Origin: Baylisascaris procyonis
Lineage: Eukaryota > Nematoda > Chromadorea > Rhabditida > Ascarididae
Assembly: GCA_037389465.1 (NCBI GenBank)
Contig: JAZARR010000095.1
Span: 3,416,501-3,480,500 of the forward strand
Direction: 5' to 3'
Length of the DNA stretch: 64,000 nucleotides
The notes under the pieces were generated by a model that saw nothing but the letters and a program-made list of their open reading frames with translations, made no database searches and was not told the origin of the DNA. Position 1 is the first letter of the stretch; each line of letters starts with the position of its first letter. A program made the position numbers and the translations under genes. Shown piece after piece: positions 12,238-24,800 of this stretch.

Positions 12238-13341
12238 TTATAAATTGCTGTTATCTTTATATTGTTTTGCAAGAGTGCAATAGTAAAGCGAAATTTTACT
12301 CTTCCATGTGGATTGTTCCTGGATATCATAGTGCCAATTGTATTCGCAGTTGTTGAGTGTAGCACTCCATTCATCTTCACGATACCATCGTGCAACAAAT
12401 GGATGATGAACTGCATCACAAAACGATATCGCCGATTCAGATCGATAGTCACGTAGCGATATGCAAATTAAGTCGTAAGCATTCGATGCTGTAAAAATTT
12501 CTGCATATTACTTGCAGAAATATACATCACTTAAAAAGCAAACTAGGGTCTTGTATGTACCATATTTCTGCACTCGTTACCGCTACGAGCAACGAAATTT
12601 GGCCAACATTTCAATCAATTCGCAAATCAAGAATTACATGAGAATTTTGGGCATTCATTTTGCTTAGGCAGTTCCTCCCTGAAACAGACTGAATTTGCTT
12701 TAGTATTTGCATCCTAATCATAGTTTCCCCTGTCGATGAACGTCTTGAATAACTCGACAGTTAGAGTTGCTGAAGCTTGCCTCGGATTTGATTTTGGCGT
12801 TTGGAATAAAACTTTAGTGTAAAGTTTTCCCAGTTTTCCTACCTACCTCTATGAATTAAATATGGATGCCGGTTGGTAAAATTGGGTGTGAAAAGTTAAG
12901 TTTTGTGTTTTGTCATCATAGAAAATTCAGCCGAAGAGAGCAGAAGAAATTGAATGTTCGAATAAATGCAAGTTACCTTTCGACATTGTAACATCGATTT
13001 AAAATAATTTATTGCAAAGTGAAACGTACGAGTCAACTCCGGGAAACGATCATCAATCGGGCCGAAAATATCATCATCGAAATATTCGCGTGCTGTTGAT
13101 GCATTGAGATCATCGATTTTCCTACCAAGAACCAGTTCACTGATAACAAAAGCGATCGATTGCATATCCACTGAAAAGATTTTTTGAGAGAAAAATTGCA
13201 ATTCTGGATTCATCTAGGATAACTGCGAGAGAGATTCTTAGTTTCAAAATTCATCACATAAAACACACTTTACTACGTTTCATAGAGTTGCGACAAACAG
13301 CCATAACATAAATGTTAATGAAAGAGAGGCGCGGGGCTAAT

Positions 13342-13415
<74 letters not shown>

Positions 13416-13763
13416 ACTATGATTATGGCTCAAAGAGGCGAAACATCAGCTATTAATCTATTAATCCATATTAATCCATCTCTACTCGACGCGTTACATG
13501 GTCATAAGCGAAAAACCGTTACACTACTACAGCAATCAAATAATGAAGCGTTTTTGAATATAAATATTGAAAGTGATCAAAACATTTTTGAACATTCCAA
13601 GCATTACTAGGAAAGCAGTTTAAATCTTACCAATTTTGCATGCTTCAATTTGAAGTGTTGGTGGACAATCATCAAATGTGCATTTAGCGCCCATTAATGA
13701 ATCATAATCGCATAGCTTCAAGTGATCATTCGTCTCAAGATGGACCGTTTCTGTTGATATATT
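12238..13763 (-). other. Kinase C-lobe portion of the pseudokinase
   Basis: Exons 4-6 code residues 157-330. Exon 4 runs from NI (after the missing HRDLKPx) through LKLCDYD and a short activation segment with no TxY or RYYRAPE. Exon 5 keeps the alpha-F aspartate (VDMQSIA for the usual VDxWSxG). Exon 6 carries SNAYDLI, the HHPF motif of subdomain XI, the WY insert seen after it in JNK, and a terminal helix. The reading frame of exon 6 has no in-frame ATG-led long frame, so it is easily missed; two longer frames overlap it on either strand. Confidence 0.75.
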
Positions 13764-15850
13764 CTGCAAATGCCTTTATTATTGCTGCATTATATTCCAG
13801 TGAATGCAAACATAAATTTGTTCAAAATGTGAAAGTCAGCGGTGGCAATTCTGGTGTGCTTACTTCATCCGATAGTCACCATTAGGATTTCAGGAGTGAA
13901 TATTTCCGATACTGGAGAAAAAACCTTAAAAAATGCTATCAGGCAAGAGTAAAGTAATGCAATCCTCCTCTTCCTTCCCTCAATCCCCTTCCTCCTCGGT
14001 TAGTCACTACCCTTATAGCTTGAACATGATTATTGAAGGGTTTTATGGAAATGAAATTCTTGGGGTTATTGTAACGCTTTTTCCCAGTCGAATAAAGTAA
14101 CTTAAAACTCACCATTAAAATAATCCGTTGAGAGTGTAAGTAGTTGACTGCAGCAAGCAGCTGATAAAATACGAATGATAGATTCGGTAATGAAAGTTTG
14201 AAATTAATGCAAATTAAATAGCTCAACGTATAGCCATTTCGATCGAGCACCAAGTAAATCTCATCAAGAAATTCGGCACTATTCTGTGGTGAATACATTT
14301 CAATCAGATTAGCCACCTGAACAGTATCTCATTATAAACATTACAACACTTATTTCTTGATATGAATTCTCTTCGTATTTTTTGCAAGCAAATAATTCAT
14401 GTTTTCGTGCCGGAAGTTCAAAAAAAAAACGGGAAAAAGGCAAAACGTATCCCAACTTTTGAATGTTCGGAAATAGACGCAACTAATAATGGGGGTGAGG
14501 ATTTTCCATGCATATGTAGGCAGAAAGAACTGAAACTATGAGAAGGGGGGTTGGGGGAGGGGAGGTCATTCGTCATTTCCTCGCAAGAACTTCTCTACCA
14601 CCTTAAACAGCTTGTTCAGAGCTGTGTATTAAAACAAAAGAAATGAGCGGTATAAGTGACTCATGTATGCGGTTCTCCCACCTCTTCCTTTTTCCTGTTA
14701 TCGAATAATCAATCACACGAACAAAATCTGTCGTTTCTATTAATCAACAAAGGCTTTCAATGATAATTTAAATCTATGTTCCTATATGTTCGTTCTGCAT
14801 AAATTATTATTAATGCACATAAATGATTAATTCAGTTCTCCAATTGCCCTTTCGTTTTCAATGAGATGCGAATTTTTGTTGTTTTCAAATTCGTTATATG
14901 CAAACTTTTTAAAAATTTACTCAAATTTTTCGATTAGTTAGAGATTTAATATGAATCTAAGCGTTAGTTCTCATGGTGGCAAATAAGGATTTAGACGAAA
15001 TATTGAAACGAACATTAGGATGACGAAGTTTTTTGAGGAGAATAAGCTCCTTATAAATATGTCGTGCTCTTTCCACGCTAATCGTTACACCACTCAACTT
15101 TATAATTGCCACTGTGGATTTGTCACTTCGTCTTATACCCTCTCTATAATTAAATGTGTTGTGGATTTGTTCATTGATCTATGCACTAAATTGGAATGAT
15201 GCTTGTGAAGATCCAATAGATGCCATATTTTATTTCGGATTTTTTTTTTTTTTTGCATACATGCAGATAAATTTCAGCAACGAGAAACAATCACAACATT
15301 CATTGTACATAAGCCATGGAAGAATCGTCTATCCTTTCTTCTTTAGATTATTTTTAACTGTTGTTAATCATTCAACTTTTATCTCTGGACTCTCAGCTAC
15401 TAAAATCTTTTTATAATATCGGAACTTTAGGATCAGCTTACCTCTTCCTCCATTAAAAAGTTGAAAAAGTAACAAGCGGATATTTGGCCAACGTAGAGAA
15501 TGGTCGGTAAAGAATGTTTTAAAAAACGAAGTCCAAAGAGAAGAGACAAAAATTTTTTTCGGCAACTCCTTCCCCACATTTCTGAAGCAAAGTTGAGGTC
15601 CAATGAAGCCAAGATATTAAGGGCTACGAGATAAGTCATTCATGAAATCAAACATTGCTTAGATAATGCACAATAATTGTCATTCGGAGTATGTTAGGCT
15701 ATGCAAATAATCGTACCTCACAATTCTTCGACTCGTATACCATAGCATTTTGCCCATCCGATATCGATATGGAAGTACAAACTCACTCATATCAGGCGCC
15801 AAATAAGTCACAAAATCGGAATAATGCACTCGTTTCCTATCATATTCCAT
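12238..15850 (-). CDS. Divergent stress-activated MAP kinase (JNK/p38-type) pseudokinase
   Basis: Six exons on the minus strand: 15850-15717, 15143-15014, 14316-14113, 13763-13631, 13170-13030, 12488-12238. All phases agree (2, 0, 0, 1, 1), giving 330 residues, near the size of a MAPK. The ATG directly follows a CTTTAG acceptor. The length from the N-terminus to the VAIK site equals that of JNK. Landmarks: FVLPYRYRMG (33 and on), STVAIIKLSG (54-63), KELILLKKLRHPN (76-88), EMYSPQNSAEFLDEIYLVLD, QLLAAVNYLHSQRII, LKLCDYD (171-177), VDMQSIAFVISELV (201-214), CDAVHHPFVARWY (271-283) and the closing WKSKI helix. Catalytic features are lost: no GxGxxG (LWYTSR instead), Ile59 at the VAIK lysine, no HRDLKP segment, DYD for DFG, no TxY and no APE. 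It most likely acts by binding rather than catalysis. The exon 5 donor (C|GTACGT) is chosen by phase; AAG|GTAACT at 12977 would shift the frame. Confidence 0.8.
13345..13412. repeat. (AT)34 microsatellite in a pseudokinase intron
   Basis: An uninterrupted run of 34 AT dinucleotides lies in intron 4 of the MAPK-like gene, bordered by TTGC on the left and GCAA on the right, so the whole tract is palindromic. The 89-codon plus-strand frame running through it is an artefact of the repeat. Confidence 0.95.
14113..15850 (-). other. Kinase N-lobe and hinge portion of the pseudokinase
   Basis: Exons 1-3 code residues 1-156. The glycine-rich loop is replaced by LWYTSR just before RIV, which sits where MAPKs have GIV. 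Beta-3 reads VAIIKL: the position of the ATP-binding lysine is Ile59, and Lys60 follows it. The alpha-C glutamate is kept at Glu77. Exon 3 carries the MAPK YSPQ/F-x-D-x-YLV hinge region and the helix E segment FVFYQLLAAVNYLHSQRII. It then stops at LM with a GTGAGT donor, exactly where HRDLKP should begin. Confidence 0.75.
14317..15013. other. Intron 2 of the pseudokinase with a G-rich tract
   Basis: A 697-base intron. At 14545-14566 the plus strand has runs of six, five, four and two G separated by one or two bases, a possible quadruplex former. Nothing coding was seen. Confidence 0.6.
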
Positions 15851-18800
15851 CTAAAGATCAATATAAAGATTAATCCATTAAATAAAAAAACCACACGAAA
15901 ATATATTACTCTTACTACAATTTGCCACTCTGAACGTCCACTTATAAAATAAAAAAGACAAACACAATCGATTCTGAATTCGCAGTAGTATCTCCAATAA
16001 CTCCCTTCTTCCACTTTGGTTTGAACAATTCTTAAGTCACGTTTCGATGACAATAGCAATACGCCACAAATAATATCAGTTTGCTGCGATTTCGACAACT
16101 TGATTGGAATTATGAATAATTAGGCCTAATTGTGAACCTTCTTCTGGATACAACCTCCCTGAATTTGTGAGTGCAATGACAGATCGCTTTTAAAAGTACA
16201 AAAATAGTAAATTATGAAAGATATGAATTATTGAATTGTGAAGGACACTATTCTTCAAAAGCTTACGTCCTTTCATCATCAGCGTAACGCTTCATTACAT
16301 GATCCGTTTAAATTACTTATGAAATTGTAAAGCAAATCCATCTGAACCGTGTTCTTCACCTATCTGATAATCTTATATAACGGTTCTACTAAATTCCCTC
16401 TCATATTCGCTAATATCCAAACCTAACAAGTAAATTTCCTCTTATAAACCTCAGTTGATATATCTCTATCAAAACAGAAAGCACTTCAACATTCGTGGCT
16501 CCTTTCCTAGCAAAAGGAAACCATGTTCATTCAATAAAAAATGTGTAGTGATGAGTGCAGGTTCTTTTATATATGACTGATGAATCATCAGCACTGAGTG
16601 AGACGAGTAGTGAAAAACTTATCGATGATCCACTGTTAGTAAATATTTGCCTGAGAATTGTGCGTTAAGGGTGTGCCTTTTACAACGAAATGATCGAAAT
16701 TTGATAGAACATTCTCAATGATATCATTTGTTCGAAAGTTCCTCAACCCCCTCCCCCCTTCCCCCTCCTCCCCATCTGACCTCCCTTCACTTCCCCTAAC
16801 ACCGATTATTTTAATTGGAATCTGTGAGTTCATCGTTTCCAATCGGATTTCAAACATTACGATATGTTTACTCTCATGTTTGACCGTTACTATGAAATGG
16901 TCACGAATTTCATTTTTCTTCTTTCTCTTTGCAGTAGGCTAGATCTTAGTACGTCAGGATGTTTTCAGTAACTGTCTTTTAGGACGTTCAACGTCCCATT
17001 CTCATGCAGATATTATTGATTCGTTCTGACGATAAACAGAGTGAGAAAATGTTTATTAATGACCAGTATGAAAAATGCCAAAATTCAGGCACAAAAAGTA
17101 GTTAATATGTTTATTCCATTTGATCTTTAGTCAAAATTTTTTTTTGTATCGTCACTTTAATCGTAAATAGCAAAATCTTTATATAATCTATAGTTCCTTT
17201 ATAAGCGTTGTATTGTCATGATACATTGAGCTTATAATAAATTGCTTCAGGAATTTCTTCAAAATTTCCGTCTCAATATTACAAAATTCGTAAAAATTTC
17301 CATTTTTTTATGGGCTGCTAAATTATACTTTTATAACAGCTAAATTTTGCAGGTGTGAATTACATTGATATGAAACATAGGAAAGAATTATGCAGGTAAT
17401 GGAACCCAAAAATATGAAACTTATTATAGGCTCATTGCCAACAGTGATCAATGCACTCATATTTTTGCATTTTCAGTTTCGACTTTTGGACTCATTGGAA
17501 ATTCATCGTACTCTCATTTTTATCATCTCTTCATTGCAAGCGTAATCCATTTTTGCATGAATAACTTCATCGAGAAATAACTTCCTAAGTGCATGAAGCG
17601 ATTGTTGTTGTGCGAACTCGCGTGACTATTCCTCTCTTAAAGCCATTCTGCCCTTATGTATGACCACTTCAGACTTCTGCTGACCACTTTCAACAACTCT
17701 GCCGCAGCGCATTCAATATGCTATCATTGAGGCTGAAGAGAGATAAATGCAAGTAGTCCAAAAATATTTTTTGAAAGTATTTTGAGATGTAATCATCTAC
17801 ATCAGGAAAGTGCAGATTTGCGATTTAGCGAAGCACAATTTGGGCATCTACATGGTAATATCTCGAAGTTATTTGTCGGAATTCGCAACATTACAGTTTG
17901 TCAAAATATGCGTTAAAATCAAATTTTAAGATGGAAACAATTTGAGAAGGGCATAAGAGAAACGGTCTTTTGAGGAATGCGACTTAAATTCGATGGAACG
18001 CTGAATTTTGAAAGGATATTGTGCGGAAGGGCGTTAAAATCCAATTTGTTTCTCATAAGCGGTCTATTTCTGTCGTATCTAAACTTTATAATCACATAAC
18101 ATTGAATTCGTGAGCTTTGCGATTTGCATTCTATGTAATTATTACGTGACAAGTGAAGAAAATGTTATCTGATGGCAAATGATAAAACTGCATTCATGCG
18201 TATCCGAACCCTCGACGTCCTTTTTCTGGCATGCGCGCTAACCCAGTGACCTATTTCAAGCGATATCGTGCATCATCACGTGCTGTTTAAGTCCAATCAC
18301 TATATCACTTACATAATGGATCTGATGAGTTCTAAATGCCAACACGCAATAGAAGTAACATCATCTGGGAATGGGTGGTATATGCATAGTACACTTCTAA
18401 AAGCAAAGCTAGCATTGGTGTCAATCACACTCACATGGCTGTCATTGTTTGGTGATAAGTGGAAATATTGTCTTTAGCAGTGATCCGTTGGCTTTTACTT
18501 TCGAGGTCGATGCTGTAACCATCTGAGTCCTGATATTCTTCAAACGATAGCCACTATTTAAGCCTAAACAAAAGAAGCTTGCTTCGTCGTGAAATTATAT
18601 CGCAAAACGTAATATTGAAGTATATAAACTTCGGAAAGGGCTTAGTTGTGAAGGAACTTTGTGCTCGTCAGAATGGTTTCCCTTCAACTTTCGTCTCTAT
18701 TTCACAAGAAGTTACACTTGGTGGTTCTGTTTAATTAATGGAAGTGACATTGCTCTACAAAATCGAAATATTTCTCTGCAAGCAACCAGCTGATTCCAAT

Positions 18801-21800
18801 TCAACATACACTTTCCATTTTGAATCATTGCCTCTATGATTCATCAGTTTCTTTTCTCATTCCTTTTCTCAGAGAGAGTTTGTGGATGCTCCTCTCTTTA
18901 GCCGACTGAAAGCATTGATGTGAGTTTATGAAATTAAAGAATTCCTTAGTAATATTCGAATAAAGCAGCCCAATAAATATTAAGCGCGATATGAACTTTT
19001 TTGTGTACGATTTATTTTGTTAGAAAAATTATCGAAATATGAATATCAGTATAAAATGTTCGCGATAGTATAAGTGAAATATTCAGGTCTTATTTGCGTT
19101 TTCTATCATTCATGCTTTCGCTTAAATGAAATAACAATTTTACTCAATCGTTTCGGCCCTTATGAAGTATTAATACGCTTTTCAGGATTAGATTTCTTGG
19201 CGGTGAAAAAAATAGTGCAACATTGAAGTGTACACTAGAAAGGAGAGGGTTTTTCTTCTTGATCACTTTTGATACTGTTCAATGAGTGGCCTGAAGCTAA
19301 AGATACATCACTCATGAAGCTGTCCAGATGGAATGACCAATCGGAGCGACCATCCGATTAGATATGTGCGTGATACAGTGCGAATGTATACGAAAAAGCA
19401 TCGAAATGGAAGGGGCCACGGTTGAGAAAGAGAAAGGGGGAGAGGGAGGAGTTTTTAAGGATATTCGCAGTTGGAGGAATCCTCAATCCGTGCATTTCCA
19501 CTCACCTGAAATTATGAGAGTGATAATACTTTGGTCAACCGTCTCAAATCATATGACTGGCCGCACACGTATCTTTCAATTTCATCAGCACACATGTCTT
19601 CTGCATACGTACGAATTTGAAATTCATTTTCACTGATTCACGCTCCGGTTGATGCATGCAAATGATGAGCACGTGCTATTGTGCTTACACGCCTTCCTTT
19701 TTCTCGGTTCCGTTCGGCACCGTTTATATTGGTGGGATATCATCGATTTTTTACACCGTTAAATTTCTTCAGTTCAACAAGTTGACAAGGTTGTTTGATC
19801 CAGCTAATGTAAGACACTTCACTAGGATCTAGTTCTTGCATGAACATTATTTCATACGAAAATATTTCATTTGCTTTTGTTTCTTTTTTTTTTCATTTAA
19901 GAACTGTTGATATTTTTTGAAGTTATGTCTATGTTGCAATAAAACATTTATTACAATAAACCGATATGAGATAAGTTACGATAAAAGAAGATATATTTAC
20001 AGTAAATGCATGTTTTTACAGTAATTTTTTTTGTGTGTAAGAAACAATGCAATTTTTCCTCATCTAATTGACATCGCTTTTTTGCACTTTCATCGCCTCA
20101 TTTATTACTACATTGCTCGATTTGTATCCACTTTAAGAATTTTGCCCGTCTGTGGAAGTTTTACTTGTTTTTTTTTTTTTTTTAAATACATTTGGTTCTT
20201 ATCTCGATGATCTTCGCTTCGATTTATTTCTCTTGTCATAGCTCCTCTATTGTCTCGTTCCTTCTGATTCTCTTTATCTAACATCAGCTGCGCGCTTTTT
20301 GCTGCTTAGCCCACTTATTATTGCCTGATAAGGTCGTGTGATGATGAGGCGTTGTGGCAAGCGGTCTTCGTTAGTGATGTTTCTTGTGCATAAAACAGTC
20401 TCTTCCTTTTTATCATTTAAAAGTACAAGAAGCAAATACGCTCACTACATCACCCTATGATTAAATTATAATGAGTGTTTAGCTGAAGGTGATATACGAC
20501 GATATGTAAAACTCATGCGCATTTAGTGGACAAAGTTGCATCTATGAACTCCTTCGTCAAAGGATTCATCTTTCTTATATTTCATCGTTGGCGAAGAAGA
20601 ATATAACATTGGACGCTGAGAAATAGCCGAAAGGGAATATTGAAGCTAGTTTCATATTGTGAATTTTCTATAAAATCACCAAGTGCATAAACATTTCAAA
20701 ATTCTGTTTTTCCGACTTCTTTTTCTTTGCCCTTCAGCCATGCAAATATTAATTAAAGAGCAATAATATTATTGTAGAAAGGGAATTGCTCTTGCAGATG
20801 AACGTCTGTACACTAAGGAATGAATAAGTGGAAAGCAATAAATTGCTAATGCGATTTTGCATTCGTGAAGAGCGATAAAAAAAAGAAGGATCCTATTTTG
20901 CATCATTTCTGTAAGGTTAAAAAAACTGTGATTTATCGATACGTCATATCTGCTTTTAAGATATGAATACCATCAAGGCCAGTTATAGAATCAATATGTA
21001 TCACACATACAAGGCAATTGAATGCAATTGGCATCCTTAAGCCTTAAGCCTTCGTTCAGCCTTAAGATCCCCTTTTACATTTTTCGTTTTCATGAAAACA
21101 GGTGGTTCTTTCAATTTACACTTATATTATAAGATGAGAGAAATTTTCTCGTAAAATCTTGGTTGATTTTGCAGTTTCAAATTCATTCGATCTGTAAGAA
21201 ATTTTTTTCGAGTGTTTTAGCAAAATTCTTCGCTGTGCTTGATATCAATACCTAGGCAAATGTAAAAAGCAAATTATTGTTCAAAGTCGATAAAGCTCAT
21301 ACGTTATAAGATTTTTTTTTTCATCAAAAACTCACTGATAAGAGCAAATGTTTTGTGGAAAACGAAAGAGCAAATTTCCTTCTTAATGAAATTTAATCAC
21401 TAACTTGAACGTGATCATAGTTACGAACTAATTTAATATTCGAAGAGTTTTAAGTAGGTCGCTTAAAGTTCTACGCTCAATCGCATTTGATTTCACAGGG
21501 CGTATCTTAAACCATGAAATACAATTTGCTTGCCTATTTTATAATGTAAAAACTGGCTGTCTAATTTCCTGTTAGTTGGGCGATTTGCTAAGCTTTTTTT
21601 TTCTCGAAAAGATGCATCTAGTCAACCAAAGCGTCTGAATTTTTAACTCAAAAAGGGGAAACATTTTTTCCCCTCGAAAGAGATTTTTTCTGACAATTCC
21701 AAAATGTGTTTTGCTCAAATGCGATTTTTTTTTTTTGCCAATTACTTAATGTATGTTCATGAGAACTTCATTACCACTTTTATGCATCAGTTGATTTTAT

Positions 21801-24800
21801 TACCTAGTAACTTATATGCTATGGAAATCGCCACCAACAGTAATATTCACCATTAAAACATTGCTGAACCAATCGACTATAGTTGAAGTGAACCTACTAA
21901 GTGAATCGAGATGATAATAAATAAAGGCGAAGACGACGAGAACAACTTTGTAATGATGCGTCATTCGTTGTGCTCTCTAAGAAAACGTGAATGTTGATTG
22001 ATGATGATAAGCTTTTGCTTGCTTTTTAGCGGCTTTACATTAATATTATTGACTATCGACAATGAATGCTTTAAATGAAGCTATATGCATTATACTTTTT
22101 TACTGAAAAAAGATATTTTCACAATAATATTTATTGATTTTTTCGTTAAATTTTATTCAAATGTTTAAATTGAAATATTATGAATCATTAACTCAACGTA
22201 TTGAAATAATTTTGGACATACTGCTCAGTTTATGTGAGAATGTTTATCGAATTTTGTACACTGTCAACATACTCAATCAGAATTCCTTTCATTAGTCGAC
22301 TATCCAAACAGTTTCACTTGAATATATTATTAAAAATCTGGAAGCTTATATACTCAATAAATATTTGCTGGTAGCGTCTTGATCATTGAGAAGTTGAATT
22401 ACTTTTGCAGCACAATGAAGCAACTCTGTAGATGAGTAGTTTTTGTGAAATTAGTAAGTATCATTGAAGATATGAGATGCTTTCTGCCGTAATTTTCTTG
22501 CTTTATTGCTTCTGCTGTCTAATGTATTAAAGATAATATTTAAAATTCTCGGATTTTTTCAACTTTTTTTTCCACCAGAAATATCTCTCATATATTGCCT
22601 TGTGTTTTCTACAGTGAATGCATAAATGATTAAAGCAGCACTCATTTGTAACGTTCATTTAATAATGAATTTAATTCACGCCCACATGTGTCAAATTGAC
22701 AGAACCAGTGTTGCGTTGCTTTTTTGTTGCGAATTGTATTTCACATTCATTATATTCACTTCTTTTATAATTCCATTTTTTCTGCAACTTTATATCTTTT
22801 AAATTCATATTCCTATAAATTCAGTAAGTATATTCGCTTAGTAAATTTAACTAGATTTAAATTTTGTTGATTGTTCTTCACATTGCGCACTTCTTTTACG
22901 ACGCAAATATCTAAATATTTTGAAAGTATTCCTATTAACAAATATCATCGTGTAAATGGTTAATTACCAATAGAATTGTTGACATAAAAGATCAGATAAC
23001 TATTCAGAAGGGTATGATCCTTGCTATAGATTACTTTATGCAGGAGATTTACTTAACACAGATGAATTTGACTTAGACAAATATTAGTGTTGGATGAGAG
23101 TGGAATTTTCACGAGTAAACCTGAAAAAAGGTTCAATAATGCCTCTCACAGAAATAGGCGGCATTAGGAGCAAGTGTGTGGAAATCAAACGGCGGAGGTA
23201 ACATCTCTGTTATTTTGGAATGAAGAAATTAGGGTGGATAGAACTTGCGAAGGTAATGTGGTCATAAGTGAAGAGGTGGAGAAACAGCAAAAATATCGTA
23301 TTATAAACTTCCTTATAAGCACATCCATATCACAATACACTCTACATCGATCAGTTTCCATGAAAAACAATGCTGTTTTTAAATGGGGCGACTTGGAAAT
23401 ATGCATTCAACTACTATACATCGTGCTTCTACCGCAAACCTACCGATCTTCCCTGCCATTCAGAAATCGTCTATGCTCATGATTGAGGAATATAGCTGTA
23501 GCTTCCATGTGAGGTTCATTTTGGTGTCGTTTTGTTCTTCAATGTGATATTTTTAACTTAGAATATTTCTCGATAGTTCTTGGCGAAATAGAGTCCTTGA
23601 ATCTCTGACCATAGCTTTAGAATATATACGTTTCAAAATCCTTATTTTTTAATGAAAATGGATTTAGTGACTTAAAACTTGCTCTGTCCCTACTGCTTTC
23701 CCCACCTCACCCTCCTTCCCGTTCCATCCTCTGCCGAAAAATGCCCCGCAGAAACAATAGATAATGATTACTTTATTGTGGTTTATTCATTGCATATATT
23801 TTCATAAGAAAAATTTTTTCACCTGAGAGTATGACTTGGGTTAGGGAACTTGCAGCTAAATGCACGAGCCGTCGATATCTCTGTCAAACGACAACTCTGC
23901 AGTTCGAGCGAATTTTATCCTCACGAATACTGATTTAATTCCGACATTATAAAAGTTTCTCTGTTATTCGGTTGATGGGTGTTTATTTCGAAGAAAGAGA
24001 CTAGCAATATAAATTTTGTCTTTGGCCAAACAATCCAAGCAATCAGGCAGCTTCAAAGTTCATTGATAAGCCGTACGATTGCCCGTTGTGCAATCGACTG
24101 CTCGATGTTCAATGCAAATCACAAAAAAAGAGACCGCGTGATGATGTGCAACACTGATCTCAAAACTCAATTAATCTCTACGGCTAACAGACTATTGCTA
24201 TCCTTCAATTTACCTTTCTTTATTCGTTTTTTAAGCGACTTCTTTCGTTTTTTTTTCTGCCTAGTTGAATTTAGATTCTTTTCCATTCCGTATTTATCTC
24301 ATAAATTTTTTCAATAAATAGTTCCACTCGTTCTAGGGTGTTTCCATTCTTCCTGGTTTTAAAATCGAGATGCACTCCTTTTCAGAATCAGTATTTCTCT
24401 AACAATTATAAGAAGTTCTTTTCCGGGGCCATCTTATGTCTTGATAATTTTTTGGAGACGAAATTCTTTATTTAGTCTATAACAAACCTCATCTCTATTA
24501 GGTTTCGTTGTATTATTCGTATAGGCATATGCAGATATATGCCTCCTGTTATAATTCCTTGTTAGAAAGCGTCTGAAATTCTTTCACGTTCTGAAATTGA
24601 AACATCCTCATAAGTCTATTCATTATAAATAAATATAGACGTGCAAACATTTTCGTTCTTTTTTCTACATATTTTATTCGTTATATTTTATGTTGCTCTG
24701 GGCATCGAATATTAGAGTGTTGAATATTCGATTCAACAATGAGAGTGCAGAGTAACAAAACACCTTCAGAGTTGATGAAGTGCCATGCGAATTCGTCAAC

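Noticed and set aside
12231..12456. Overlapping frames of 73 (-) and 64 (+) codons
   Set aside because: Both are shadows of pseudokinase exon 6, whose true frame reads CDAVHHPFVARWY.
12975..12977. Strong-looking donor AAG|GTAACT for pseudokinase exon 5
   Set aside because: It leaves phase 0, which meets a stop in exon 6. The earlier donor C|GTACGT gives phase 1 and an unbroken, alignable frame.
13341..13610. 89-codon plus-strand frame beginning with alternating Ile-Tyr
   Set aside because: Produced by the AT microsatellite; the rest has no support.
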